Part shown: piece by piece, positions 34,891 through 43,150 of the stretch
How the letters are laid out: each line of letters opens with the position of its first letter
Numbering within the stretch: position 1 is the first letter of the stretch
NCBI RefSeq assembly: GCF_026340305.1
Contig: NZ_JAPEPI010000002.1
Span: forward strand, 3,224,001 to 3,288,000
From: Streptomyces sp. NBC_01381
Lineage (GTDB): Bacteria; Actinomycetota; Actinomycetes; Streptomycetales; Streptomycetaceae
Direction: 5' to 3'
DNA length: 64,000 nucleotides
Position numbers and translations under genes: made by a program
The notes under the pieces: model-generated
Told to the model about the DNA's origin: nothing
Database searches by the model: none
The model's input: the letters and a program-made list of their open reading frames with translations, nothing else

Positions 34891-35814
34891 ATGAAAAGCT
34901 CAAGCGCCGCCACCGCGCCACGCCCGGCACCGTCCCGCGGTCGCATCCGGCGTCAACTGCCGTCCAGCCCCTGGCTGTTCGCCGCACCTGGACTCGCGAT
35001 CGTGGGGATCTTCATCCTCTATCCGTTCGTCAGCACGGTCATCAACTCCTTCACCGACAAACGGACCCTGATCCCGGGGGAGTACGTCGGCCTGGACAAC
35101 TTCCGTGAGCTGCTGCACGACGAGATGTTCTGGATCGGCCTGCGCAACAGCACGCTGTACGTCGTCGGGGTCGTCCCCGCGCTCGTCCTGCTGCCCCTGC
35201 TGCTCGCGATGCTCGTCCAGAAGCACATCCCCGGCATCACCTTCTTCCGGTCCGCCTTCTACACGCCGGTGGTCGCGTCCGTCGTCGTGGTGGGCCTGAT
35301 CTGGGTGTGGATGCTGGATGAACGGGGCCTGGTCAACGCGGTGCTGGAAGCCGTGGGCGTCGGCAAGGTCGGCTTCCTCAGCGACCAGTGGCTGCTGCTG
35401 CTCAGCGCCATGGCGGTCACGGTCTGGAAGGGCCTCGGCTACTACATGATCATTTATCTCGCGGCGCTCGCCAACGTCCCCCGCGAGCTCCACGAGGCGG
35501 CGTCGGTGGACGGCGCCGGAGCGGTCCGCCGCTTCTTCACCGTCACCGTGCCCGCCGTGCGCTCCACGATGGTCCTGGTCGCCGCGCTGTCCTCGGTCGC
35601 CGCCTTCAAGGTGTTCTCCGAGGTCTATCTGATGGCAGGACCCAACGGCGGTCCCGCGGGCGAGGACACGACGCTCGTGATGCTGGTGCAGCGCGTCGGC
35701 ACCGGCCTCACCGGCCGCGTCGGCTACGCCTCGGCCATCTCCGTCGTCGTCTTCGTCGTCACCGTCGCGCTGATGCTGCTCGTGCTGCGGGCGGACCGGA
35801 AGGAGGACGCGTGA
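34891..35814 (+). CDS. Sugar ABC transporter permease 1 (MalF-like, CUT1)
   Basis: A 307-residue membrane permease with six transmembrane helices (first WLFAAPGLAIVGIFILYPFV). It has the EAA loop ELHEAASVDGAGAVRRFFTVTVP that docks onto the ATPase. It starts 20 bases after the binding protein. Its last codons overlap the next permease start by four bases (GTGA), so the pair is translationally coupled. Confidence 0.94.
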   Translation: MKSSSAATAPRPAPSRGRIRRQLPSSPWLFAAPGLAIVGIFILYPFVSTVINSFTDKRTLIPGEYVGLDNFRELLHDEMFWIGLRNSTLYVVGVVPALVLLPLLLAMLVQKHIPGITFFRSAFYTPVVASVVVVGLIWVWMLDERGLVNAVLEAVGVGKVGFLSDQWLLLLSAMAVTVWKGLGYYMIIYLAALANVPRELHEAASVDGAGAVRRFFTVTVPAVRSTMVLVAALSSVAAFKVFSEVYLMAGPNGGPAGEDTTLVMLVQRVGTGLTGRVGYASAISVVVFVVTVALMLLVLRADRKEDA

Positions 35815-36743
35815 GCATCGCGACCGACGCACGCAAGACCGAGCAGCCGGCGCGGACCGGCGAGAAGCCCCGCAAGAAGGGCACCCGGCGGGGGCGGATC
35901 ACCGACGAGAACGGCCGCCGGATGCCGGTGTGGGAGATCGTCCTGCGCTACGCACTCCTGCTCGGCGTACTCGCGCTGATGATCGGCCCGTTCCTGTGGC
36001 AGCTGTCCACGTCCCTGAAGGGACCGCACGAGAACATCTTCAGCTCGCCCCCGAAATTCCTGCCGTCCGAGCCGACCCTCCACAACTACGAGCGCGTCGC
36101 CGACACCATCCCCGTCTGGGACTACGCCCTCAACTCCCTGAAGGTGGCCACCGCCAACGTGGTGACCAACTGCGTGGGCGCCACCCTCGCCGGCTACGCC
36201 CTCGCCCGCCTCCGCTACCGCGGCCGCAAGGTCGCCACCCTCGTCTTCATCCTCGCCATGCTGGTGCCGGTGGAGGGCATCATCATCGCCCAGTTCACGA
36301 CCATGCGGGAGCTGGGCCTGAACAACACCCTCATCGGCGTACTCCTGCCCGGCTGCATCTCGGCGCTCAATGTGCTGCTCATGCGCAACGCGTTCCTCAA
36401 TCTGCCGTACGAGGTCGAAGAGGCGGCCTACGTCGACGGCGCGAACGTATGGCAGCGGTTCTCCCGGATCGCCCTGCCCGCGGTCAAGGGAACCCTCGCC
36501 GTGGTCGCGATCTTCGCCTTCATGGGCGCCTGGGACGACTTCCTCTGGCCGCTGATCGTGCTGAGCGACCCGGACCGGTTCACCCTGACCATCGGCCTGA
36601 ACTATCTGCACGGCACCTTCGCCAACGACGAACGGCTCGTCGCGGCGGGCACGGTCATCGCCGTCCTGCCGCTGATCGCTCTCTTCGCCTGTCTGCAGCG
36701 GTACTTCTTCCGCGGGGTGGGCGAAGGGGCGGTCAAAGGCTGA
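35811..36743 (+). CDS. Sugar ABC transporter permease 2 (MalG-like, CUT1)
   Basis: A 310-residue membrane permease. About 40 charged cytoplasmic residues precede the first helix (YALLLGVLALMIGPFLWQ). The EAA loop is YEVEEAAYVDGANVWQRFSRIALP. The GTG start at 35811 sits in AGGAGGACGC and overlaps the previous stop. It forms the heterodimeric pore with permease 1. The spacer to the GH5-like gene contains 9-base TTCATCCAG-type repeats (36758-36781). Confidence 0.94.
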   Translation: MSIATDARKTEQPARTGEKPRKKGTRRGRITDENGRRMPVWEIVLRYALLLGVLALMIGPFLWQLSTSLKGPHENIFSSPPKFLPSEPTLHNYERVADTIPVWDYALNSLKVATANVVTNCVGATLAGYALARLRYRGRKVATLVFILAMLVPVEGIIIAQFTTMRELGLNNTLIGVLLPGCISALNVLLMRNAFLNLPYEVEEAAYVDGANVWQRFSRIALPAVKGTLAVVAIFAFMGAWDDFLWPLIVLSDPDRFTLTIGLNYLHGTFANDERLVAAGTVIAVLPLIALFACLQRYFFRGVGEGAVKG

Positions 36744-36829
36744 GGCCGTCCCCTTAGTTCATCCAGTTCGTCCAGTTCATCGCCGTACCGGAGATCATCC
36801 CCCCCGCACCCCCGAGAACCAGGACTCGT

Positions 36830-38080
36830 ATGCCTCGCACGCCTTCTGACGTGGTGCGCTTCGGCGCCAACTACACGCCGAGCCAAGGGTGGTTCCACCA
36901 CTGGCTCGACTTCGACCTCGACGCCGTGCGCGCCGACCTCGACTCGATCGCCGCGCTCGGCCTCGACCACATCCGGGTCTTCCCCATCTGGCCGTACTTC
37001 CAGCCCAACCGCACCCTGATCAGGCCGCGCGCCGTCGAGCAGCTGGTCGCGCTCGCGGACGCCGCCGCCGAGCGCGGACTCGACGTCAACGTCGACGGAC
37101 TGCAGGGCCATCTGTCGAGCTTCGACTTCCTGCCCGCGTGGACGCAGACCTGGCACCGGCGGAACATCTTCACCGATCCGGACGTGGTGGCGGGGCAGGC
37201 CGAGTATCTGCGCACGCTCGCCGCGGCGCTCGCCGACCGGCCGAACTTCATCGGCATGACCATCGGCAACGAGGTCAACCAGTTCTCGGCGGGGCCGCAT
37301 CCCGACCCGGACAGGATCACCGAGGAGCAGGCGGAGGCGTGGCTGACGCGGGTGCTCGCCGCGTGCGAGGAGGGCGCCCCCGGCAAGCTGCATCTGCATG
37401 CCGAGTACGACGCCGCCTGGTACCAGGACGACCAGCCCTTCACCCCGGCGCAGGCGGCCCGGCTTGGGGGCGCGACCGCCGTGCACTCCTGGGTGTTCAA
37501 CGGGACGGCGCAGCGGCATGGGCGGGAGGGGGTGGCCACCGCGCACCACGCCGCGTACATGATCGAACTGTCCAAGGCGTGGGCGGACGATCCGCACCGT
37601 CCCGTCTGGCTCCAGGAGGTCGGGGCGCCCGCGCCCCTCATCCCGGCCGAGCACGCGGCCGCCTTCACCGAGGCGACGGTGGCGGCGGCGCTGGACTGTG
37701 CCGATGTGTGGGGCGTGACGTGGTGGTGCTCCCACGACGTGTCGCGGTCGCTGGCGGACTTTCCCGAACTCGAGTACAGCCTGGGTCTGTTGACCAATGA
37801 CGGGCGGGTGAAGCCGGGGGGTGCGGCGTTGGCGCGGATCGCCAAGGAGTGGCGGGGGCGGGGGCAGGCGCCGGCGCCTCGGACGACTGCGGTGGTCGTG
37901 GATGGTGCCGTCTCCCGGCGCTCGGAGTGTGCGCCGGGAGGGGTGGCGTTCGAGGCGTTCGCTCGCCTCGTGGCGGATGGGGTGCGCCCCGCGGTGGTCC
38001 TCGCCGGACGGGTGGGGGATGCGGAGCATCTCGCCGCGCGGGGCATTACGGAGGTCGTGTCGCCGGGGGAGGTGAGCTAG
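36830..38080 (+). CDS. GH5-like cytoplasmic glycoside hydrolase
   Basis: A 416-residue enzyme without a signal peptide, so it should act on imported sugars. The TIM-barrel start is VRFGANYTPSQGWFHHWLDF. The acid/base motif is MTIGNEVNQF (Glu about 146) and the likely nucleophile is in VWLQEVGAP (Glu about 263). This layout fits clan GH-A families such as GH5 beta-mannosidase/mannanase relatives; the exact family is uncertain. The last about 75 residues are a separate alanine/arginine-rich tail. It lies 86 bases downstream of the permeases and before GH38, suggesting a mannoside-processing operon. Confidence 0.8.
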   Translation: MPRTPSDVVRFGANYTPSQGWFHHWLDFDLDAVRADLDSIAALGLDHIRVFPIWPYFQPNRTLIRPRAVEQLVALADAAAERGLDVNVDGLQGHLSSFDFLPAWTQTWHRRNIFTDPDVVAGQAEYLRTLAAALADRPNFIGMTIGNEVNQFSAGPHPDPDRITEEQAEAWLTRVLAACEEGAPGKLHLHAEYDAAWYQDDQPFTPAQAARLGGATAVHSWVFNGTAQRHGREGVATAHHAAYMIELSKAWADDPHRPVWLQEVGAPAPLIPAEHAAAFTEATVAAALDCADVWGVTWWCSHDVSRSLADFPELEYSLGLLTNDGRVKPGGAALARIAKEWRGRGQAPAPRTTAVVVDGAVSRRSECAPGGVAFEAFARLVADGVRPAVVLAGRVGDAEHLAARGITEVVSPGEVS

Positions 38081-38357
38081 CCCTTCCCGAAACTGGGGCT
38101 CCGCCCCAGACCCCGATCAAGACCGCCGCTTCGCGGCGGATCTTTCCCGCCCACCCACCCGATTGCCCCGCAATTGCCCGCCCACCCGATGAGCCAGGTT
38201 CATTTCAGCCCGTCCGGCGTTTGAGGACGAACTCGGCGGAGCCGGTGATCTACGGCCACTGGTGGCGGCGAAGCCGGTTTCGGGAAGGGGCGGGCTTGGG
38301 GAAGGCCCCGCAGGGCCCAACACCCGCACCCAACACACGCCCACCCGGGAGACCCCC
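38081..38357. repeat. Intergenic repeat element, copy B (inverted relative to copy A)
   Basis: The 277-base gap between GH5-like and GH38 genes has no gene. It carries the 48-base block (38212-38259) of copy A in inverse orientation, plus the hairpin CCGCCGCTTCGCGGCGG. It also carries the common Streptomyces motif CTGGGGCTCCGCCCCAG (38093-38109). It would fold strongly in the transcript and could attenuate GH38 expression. Confidence 0.85.
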
Positions 38358-41300
38358 ATGCACGACGACCGCACCCTCATCGAAGCCCGCCTCAAGCGCG
38401 TCCTCGACGAGCGCATCCGCCCCGCCGTATACCCGGAATCCGTCCCCCTGGACGTAGCCGTATGGACCGCCCCGGGCGAGCCCGTCCCCGTAGCCGAAGG
38501 CCTCGCCGCCGCCCCCGAGCCGACCACCGTCGGCGCCCGCTGGGGCGCCCCCTGGGCCACCAGCTGGTTCCGGGTGACCGGCACCGTCCCCCAGGAGTGG
38601 GCCGGGAAGACCGTCGAGGCAATCCTCGACCTCGGCTTCGACGAGAACATGCCCGGCTTCCAGTGCGAAGGCCTCGTCTACTGCCCCGACGGCACCCCGG
38701 TGAAGGGCCTCAACCCCCGCAACCAGTGGGTCAGGATCGCCGCCCCGGCGACCGGCGGCGAAGACGTCCAGCTGCACATCGAGGCCGCGTCCAACCCCGT
38801 CATCCTCGACTACCACCCCTTCCTGCCCACCCAGCTCGGCGACAAGGAGACGGCCGGCAGCGAGCCCCAGTACCAGCTCGCCCGCATGGACCTCGCCGTC
38901 TTCGACGAGACGGTGTGGCAGCTCGTCATCGACCTCGAAGTGCTCGGCGAGCTCATGCGGGAGCTGCCCGAGGACTCCGGGCGGCGCTACGCGATCGTGC
39001 GCGCCATCGGCCGCGCCCTCGACGCCGTCGACCTCCAGGACGTCAACGGCAGCGCACCCGCCGCCCGCGCCGAACTCGAAGGCGTCCTCGCCACCCCCGC
39101 CGAGCCGTCCGCGCACCGCATCAGCGCCGTCGGCCACGCGCACATCGATTCCGCGTGGCTGTGGCCGCTGCGCGAGACGGTGCGGAAGGTCGCCCGTACG
39201 ACCTCCAACATGACCGCGCTCATCGAGGACGAACCGGACTTCGTCTTCGCCATGTCGCAGGCGCAGCAGTGGGCGTGGGTGAAGGAGCACCGGCCCGAGG
39301 TGTGGGCGAAGGTCAAGAAGGCCGTCGCCGACGGGCGGTTCGTGCCGGCCGGCGGCATGTGGGTCGAGTCGGACACGAACATGCCGGGCTCGGAGGCGAT
39401 GGCCCGTCAGTTCGTGTACGGCAAGCGGTTCTTCCTCGACGAGTTCGGCGTCGAGAACGACGAGGCCTGGCTGCCGGACACCTTCGGGTTCGCGGCCGGG
39501 CTTCCGCAGATCATCAAGGCCGCGGGCTCCAAGTGGCTGCTCACGCAGAAGATCTCCTGGTCGCAGACCAACCGCTTCCCGCACCACACCTTCAACTGGG
39601 AGGGCATCGACGGGACCCGGATCTTCACCCACTTCCCGCCCGTCGATACGTACAACTGCTCCATGAAGGGCAGCGAGATCGCCCACGCGGCGAAGAACTT
39701 CAAGGACAAGGGTGTTGCCCGGCACTCGCTCGCGCCCACCGGCTGGGGTGACGGAGGCGGTGGCACCACGCGCGAGATGATCGCGAAGGCGGGACGGCTG
39801 CGGAACCTGGAGGGCTCGGCGACCGTCGAGTGGGAGACCCCCGCGGCCTTCTTCGAGAAGGCGGAGGCCGAGTACCCGAACGCACCTGTCTGGGTCGGCG
39901 AGTTGTACCTCGAACTGCACCGTGCCACCCTCACCAGCCAGGCCGGCACCAAGCAGGGCAACCGCCGCAGCGAGCATCTGCTGCGGGAGGCGGAGCTGTG
40001 GGCCGCGACCGCGGCCGTGCGCGATGCCGAATTCGCCTACCCCTACGAGCAGTTGGACCGGATCTGGAAGACGGTCCTGCTCCATCAGTTCCACGACATC
40101 CTGCCCGGCTCGTCCATCGCCTGGGTGCACCGGGAGGCGCGGGCCACCTACGCGGCGGTCGCCGACGAGCTGAACGGCATCATCGACGCGGCCCAGCGTG
40201 CGCTGGCGGGGGACGGCGGCACGGGAACCCTCGTCTTCAACTCCACCCCGCACACCCGCGACGGCGTCCCGGCGGGAGGCGCGCGCCCCGCCCTCGTCGA
40301 CGGGCAGTCGTCGATCGCCTCGCGGGCAAACGGGGGTTACGTCCTGGACAACGGACTGCTGCGGGTCGAGATCGACGCCCGGGGTCTCATCGTCTCGGCG
40401 TACGACATCGCCGCCGACCGGGAGACCGTCGCACCCGGCCAGGTGGCGAACCTGCCGCAGATCCACGCCGACTTCCCGAACATGTGGGACGCGTGGGACG
40501 TCGACGAGTTCTACCGCAACACCGTCACCGATCTCACCGACGCGGATGAGGTCGTGCCGGGGGATGACGGCGCTTCGGTCCGTGTCGTGCGCGCCTTCGG
40601 GGACTCGAAGCTCACGCAGGTCCTGTCCCTGGCGCCCGGCGCCACGCGTCTGGACATCGACACCGAGGTCGACTGGCACGAGACGGAGAAGTTCCTGAAG
40701 CTGGCCTTTCCGCTGGACATCCACGCCGAGCGGTACGCGTCGGAGACCCAGTTCGGCCACTTCTACCGCGCCACGCACACCAACACGAGCTGGGAGGCCG
40801 CCAAGTTCGAGGCGTGCAACCACCGCTTCGTGCACATGGAGGAGCCGGGCTGGGGTGTCGCACTGGTCAACGACTCGACGTACGGGCATGACGTGACGCG
40901 GACGGTCCGGGAGCCGGACGCCGGGACGACCACGACCGTGCGTGTCTCGCTCCTTCGCGCCCCCCGTTTCCCCGACCCCGAGACGGACCAGGGCGTGCAC
41001 CGGTTCCGGCATGCGCTGGTGCCGGGGGCGGCGATCGGCGACGCCGTGCGGGAGGGGTACCGGATCAACCTTCCGGAGCGCCGGATCGCCGGTGGCGCGG
41101 AGGTGGCCCCCTTGGTGACCGTCGACAACGACGCGGTCGTCGTCACCGCGGTCAAGCTGGCCGACGACGGCAGCGGTGACGTGGTGGTCCGTTTCCATGA
41201 ATCGCGCGGCGGCCGGGCGCGGGCCACGCTGACGGCGGGCTTCGGCATCGGCTCGGTGACGGTGACGGACCTGCTGGAGCGTCCGCTGGCCGACGCCCCG

Positions 41301-41381
41301 TCCCCGGAGCGGGTGGGAGAGGGCGTCGCGGTGCGGCTGCGGCCGTTCGAGCTGGTGACGCTGCGGCTGACCAGGGCGTGA
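38358..41381 (+). CDS. GH38 alpha-mannosidase
   Basis: A 1007-residue cytoplasmic enzyme (no signal peptide) hydrolysing alpha-mannosides with a zinc ion. The zinc-binding start of the catalytic domain is GHAHIDSAWLWPLRETV (His262, Asp264). The nucleophile Asp lies in WLPDTFGFAAGLPQI (about 374). The family's QKISWSQTNRFPHHTFNWEG segment and the C-terminal beta-rich domains (DNGLLRVEIDARG onward) are present. The length matches bacterial GH38 enzymes. It follows the GH5-like gene across a repeat and ends at a strong terminator. Confidence 0.95.
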   Translation: MHDDRTLIEARLKRVLDERIRPAVYPESVPLDVAVWTAPGEPVPVAEGLAAAPEPTTVGARWGAPWATSWFRVTGTVPQEWAGKTVEAILDLGFDENMPGFQCEGLVYCPDGTPVKGLNPRNQWVRIAAPATGGEDVQLHIEAASNPVILDYHPFLPTQLGDKETAGSEPQYQLARMDLAVFDETVWQLVIDLEVLGELMRELPEDSGRRYAIVRAIGRALDAVDLQDVNGSAPAARAELEGVLATPAEPSAHRISAVGHAHIDSAWLWPLRETVRKVARTTSNMTALIEDEPDFVFAMSQAQQWAWVKEHRPEVWAKVKKAVADGRFVPAGGMWVESDTNMPGSEAMARQFVYGKRFFLDEFGVENDEAWLPDTFGFAAGLPQIIKAAGSKWLLTQKISWSQTNRFPHHTFNWEGIDGTRIFTHFPPVDTYNCSMKGSEIAHAAKNFKDKGVARHSLAPTGWGDGGGGTTREMIAKAGRLRNLEGSATVEWETPAAFFEKAEAEYPNAPVWVGELYLELHRATLTSQAGTKQGNRRSEHLLREAELWAATAAVRDAEFAYPYEQLDRIWKTVLLHQFHDILPGSSIAWVHREARATYAAVADELNGIIDAAQRALAGDGGTGTLVFNSTPHTRDGVPAGGARPALVDGQSSIASRANGGYVLDNGLLRVEIDARGLIVSAYDIAADRETVAPGQVANLPQIHADFPNMWDAWDVDEFYRNTVTDLTDADEVVPGDDGASVRVVRAFGDSKLTQVLSLAPGATRLDIDTEVDWHETEKFLKLAFPLDIHAERYASETQFGHFYRATHTNTSWEAAKFEACNHRFVHMEEPGWGVALVNDSTYGHDVTRTVREPDAGTTTTVRVSLLRAPRFPDPETDQGVHRFRHALVPGAAIGDAVREGYRINLPERRIAGGAEVAPLVTVDNDAVVVTAVKLADDGSGDVVVRFHESRGGRARATLTAGFGIGSVTVTDLLERPLADAPSPERVGEGVAVRLRPFELVTLRLTRA

Positions 41382-41403
41382 TCCGCAGGCGATCCCGCTT
41401 CTG

Positions 41404-41448
41404 AAGACCGCCGGAGGGGCTGTGGCGACGGGCCCCTCCGGCGGTCTT
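41404..41448. terminator. Strong bidirectional hairpin terminator
   Basis: A perfect 17-bp stem pairs AAGACCGCCGGAGGGGC (41404-41420) with GCCCCTCCGGCGGTCTT (41432-41448). It separates GH38 from the convergent small secreted protein gene. Confidence 0.9.
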
Positions 41449-41454
41449 GGCCGG

Positions 41455-41841
41455 TCAGCCGGTGATGGTCACGCAGGGCAGGCCCACGCTCTCGCCGCCG
41501 CGGAAGCCCTCCGCGCAGAGGCGGGTGCCCGCCGGGAAGTGGCGCTGGGGGTACGCCTGGTCCCGGTAGGTCCGGAACTTGGCGACGTCCTCCACCTTGG
41601 TGTTGGCGCTCCAGCCGTTGGTGGTCCACACGCGCGCCCTGATGCTGTGCGGCTGGTTGGTGTTGGTGACCGACACCTCCACCCGGCCCAGATAGGTCCC
41701 TGAGTCGTACGTCTCGATGCAGACCGAGTGGTTGCACCACTTGCCGTCGGCGACCGCCGACGGGCCCGCGGCGATGACGCAGCCGAGTGCGGCGGCCACT
41801 GCCGCGATCCAGGTGGCGAGCTTCTTGGTGATCTCGTGCAT
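41455..41841 (-). CDS. Small secreted protein of unknown function
   Basis: A 128-residue exported protein. The signal peptide ends near GPSAVA|DG (residue about 32). The mature part has four cysteines (WCNHSVCIETYD, LCAEGFRGG, LPCVTITG) that could form two disulfides. A beta-rich pattern includes YLGRVEVSVTNTNQPHSIRA. I do not recognise a family. It is transcribed toward GH38 and ends at their shared terminator. Confidence 0.75.
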   Translation of the reverse strand: MHEITKKLATWIAAVAAALGCVIAAGPSAVADGKWCNHSVCIETYDSGTYLGRVEVSVTNTNQPHSIRARVWTTNGWSANTKVEDVAKFRTYRDQAYPQRHFPAGTRLCAEGFRGGESVGLPCVTITG

Positions 41842-41955
41842 GGTGGAAAGCCCCTCAATCCTTCGTCATGGCCCGCGACGGAATCGCCGGGCCCCGGCAG
41901 ACCAACGCGACGCAAGATCGTCAGTTACGCGCATTCCCACTGGCTCGTCACAGCG

Positions 41956-41977
41956 TTCTCTGACTAAAGTCAGAGAA
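41956..41977. promoter_or_regulatory. Perfect MarR-type palindrome overlapping the start codon
   Basis: TTCTCTGACT (41956-41965) and AGTCAGAGAA (41968-41977) are exact inverse complements around AA. The last base is the A of the MarR-GNAT gene's ATG. Binding here would block transcription or translation start, consistent with autorepression. Confidence 0.8.
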
Positions 41978-42978
41978 TGAACTCAGCGGACCGAATGGAC
42001 CCAGCGGACCCGGCGGACCCGGCGGACGCGGCGGGCGAAATGCCCCAGGGGCAGATCGAACAGGTGCGTAGGTTCAATCGCACCGTCACCGAGCGTGTGG
42101 GCGTGCTGCACGACCGCTACCTGGGCCGCGACCGGCCCATCGGCGAGGCCCGGCTGCTCTGGGAGATCGGCGCGGGCGGCCAGGACGTACGGCGGCTGCG
42201 CGAGCGCCTCGGGCTCGACTCCGGGTACGTGAGCCGGCTGCTCCGCTCACTGGAGGCCGACGGGCTCGTGGCCGTGGAGCCGCAGCCCCGGGACAGGCGG
42301 GTGCGCACCGTCCGGCTCACCGAAGCGGGCCTCGCGGAGCGTGCCCTGCTCGACGACAGCAGCGACGAGCTTGCGGGCGCCATCCTGGAGCCGCTCAACG
42401 CCGATCAGCGCGCCCGGCTCGTGGCCGCCATGGCCGAGGTCGACCGCCTGCTCACCGCCGGCACGGTCACGCTCGACGTCGTCGACCCGGACCACCCGGA
42501 CGCCCGGCACTGCCTGCTGTCCTACTTCGCCGAGCTGCGGGAGCGCTTCGACACGGGCTTCGACCCCGAGCGGAGCCTGCTGCCCGACGCCGGTGAACTC
42601 CGGCCGCCGCACGGCCTGTTCCTCGTTGCGCGGACGCATGGCGAGCCAATCGGCTGCGCCGGTCTGAAGCTGCCGCCCGGCGCCCCGGCCGAGATCAAAC
42701 GCATGTGGGTCGCGCCGCACGCGCGGGGTCTCGGCCTCGCCCGCCGGTTCCTCGCCGACCTGGAGGCGCGGGCCGTCCGGCACGGCTGTGAAGCGCTGCG
42801 CCTGGACACCAACAAGGCACTCAGTGCCGCGATCGGCCTGTACCGTTCCTTCGGTTTCCAGGAGGTCGCCGCCTTCAATGACGAGCCGTACGCCCATCAC
42901 TGGTTCGAGAAGCCCTTGCCGGTCACGGGCTCTTCTCCGGGCCCCAGGCCTGCGGCCCGGCCCCGCGCCACTCGATGA
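41977..42978 (+). CDS. MarR-GNAT fusion: HTH regulator with acetyltransferase domain
   Basis: A 333-residue two-domain protein. After a PAD-repeat N-terminus (DPADPADPADAAG), a winged-helix MarR domain (about 30-165) has RRLRERLGLDSGYVSRLLRSLEADGLV and the wing DRRVRTVRLTEAG. A GNAT domain (about 168-310) has the acetyl-CoA loop MWVAPHARGLGLARRFL and the C-terminal ALSAAIGLYRSFGFQEV. A perfect palindrome overlaps the first ATG, implying autoregulation. An ATG at 41995 is an alternative start. Such fusions may couple acetylation of a ligand to regulation; targets are unknown. Confidence 0.9.
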   Translation: MNSADRMDPADPADPADAAGEMPQGQIEQVRRFNRTVTERVGVLHDRYLGRDRPIGEARLLWEIGAGGQDVRRLRERLGLDSGYVSRLLRSLEADGLVAVEPQPRDRRVRTVRLTEAGLAERALLDDSSDELAGAILEPLNADQRARLVAAMAEVDRLLTAGTVTLDVVDPDHPDARHCLLSYFAELRERFDTGFDPERSLLPDAGELRPPHGLFLVARTHGEPIGCAGLKLPPGAPAEIKRMWVAPHARGLGLARRFLADLEARAVRHGCEALRLDTNKALSAAIGLYRSFGFQEVAAFNDEPYAHHWFEKPLPVTGSSPGPRPAARPRATR

Positions 42979-43147
42979 GCTCCGGGTCGTCGATCGCCGT
43001 GTCGGCCTCGGGCAGGCCCGCTCGGCGCAGGAACTCCAGCACATCGAACAGGTAGAAGGCCGTTCCCACGTCTTCACCGCGGATCGTGACCCGCCGGCCA
43101 CCGTCAGGCGACGGCGGGTGCACGACCACAGGGGCATGTCCTGACAT
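42923..43147 (-). CDS. Small hypothetical protein downstream of the amino-acid permease
   Basis: A 74-residue soluble protein starting MSGHAPVVVHPPSPDGGRRV, with a hydrophobic stretch AFYLFDVLEFLRRAGLPE. It starts four bases after the permease stop on the same strand and lacks a Shine-Dalgarno site, so it is probably translationally coupled. Its 3' end overlaps the convergent MarR-GNAT gene by 56 bases. The sequence looks like a conserved Streptomyces small protein; function unknown. Confidence 0.7.
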   Translation of the reverse strand: MSGHAPVVVHPPSPDGGRRVTIRGEDVGTAFYLFDVLEFLRRAGLPEADTAIDDPELIEWRGAGPQAWGPEKSP

Positions 43148-43150
43148 ATG

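Noticed and set aside
34891..36743. Missing ATPase in the CUT1 transporter as evidence of deletion
   Set aside because: Actinobacterial CUT1 operons commonly lack an ATPase gene and share one encoded elsewhere, so this is normal.
31984..38357. Composite transposon with terminal inverted repeats
   Set aside because: No transposase gene or target-site duplication is visible, and the repeat is of a type scattered in Streptomyces intergenic DNA.
38250..41198. Long antisense frame opposite GH38
   Set aside because: Mirrors the GH38 frame; no recognisable motifs and it crosses an intergenic repeat.
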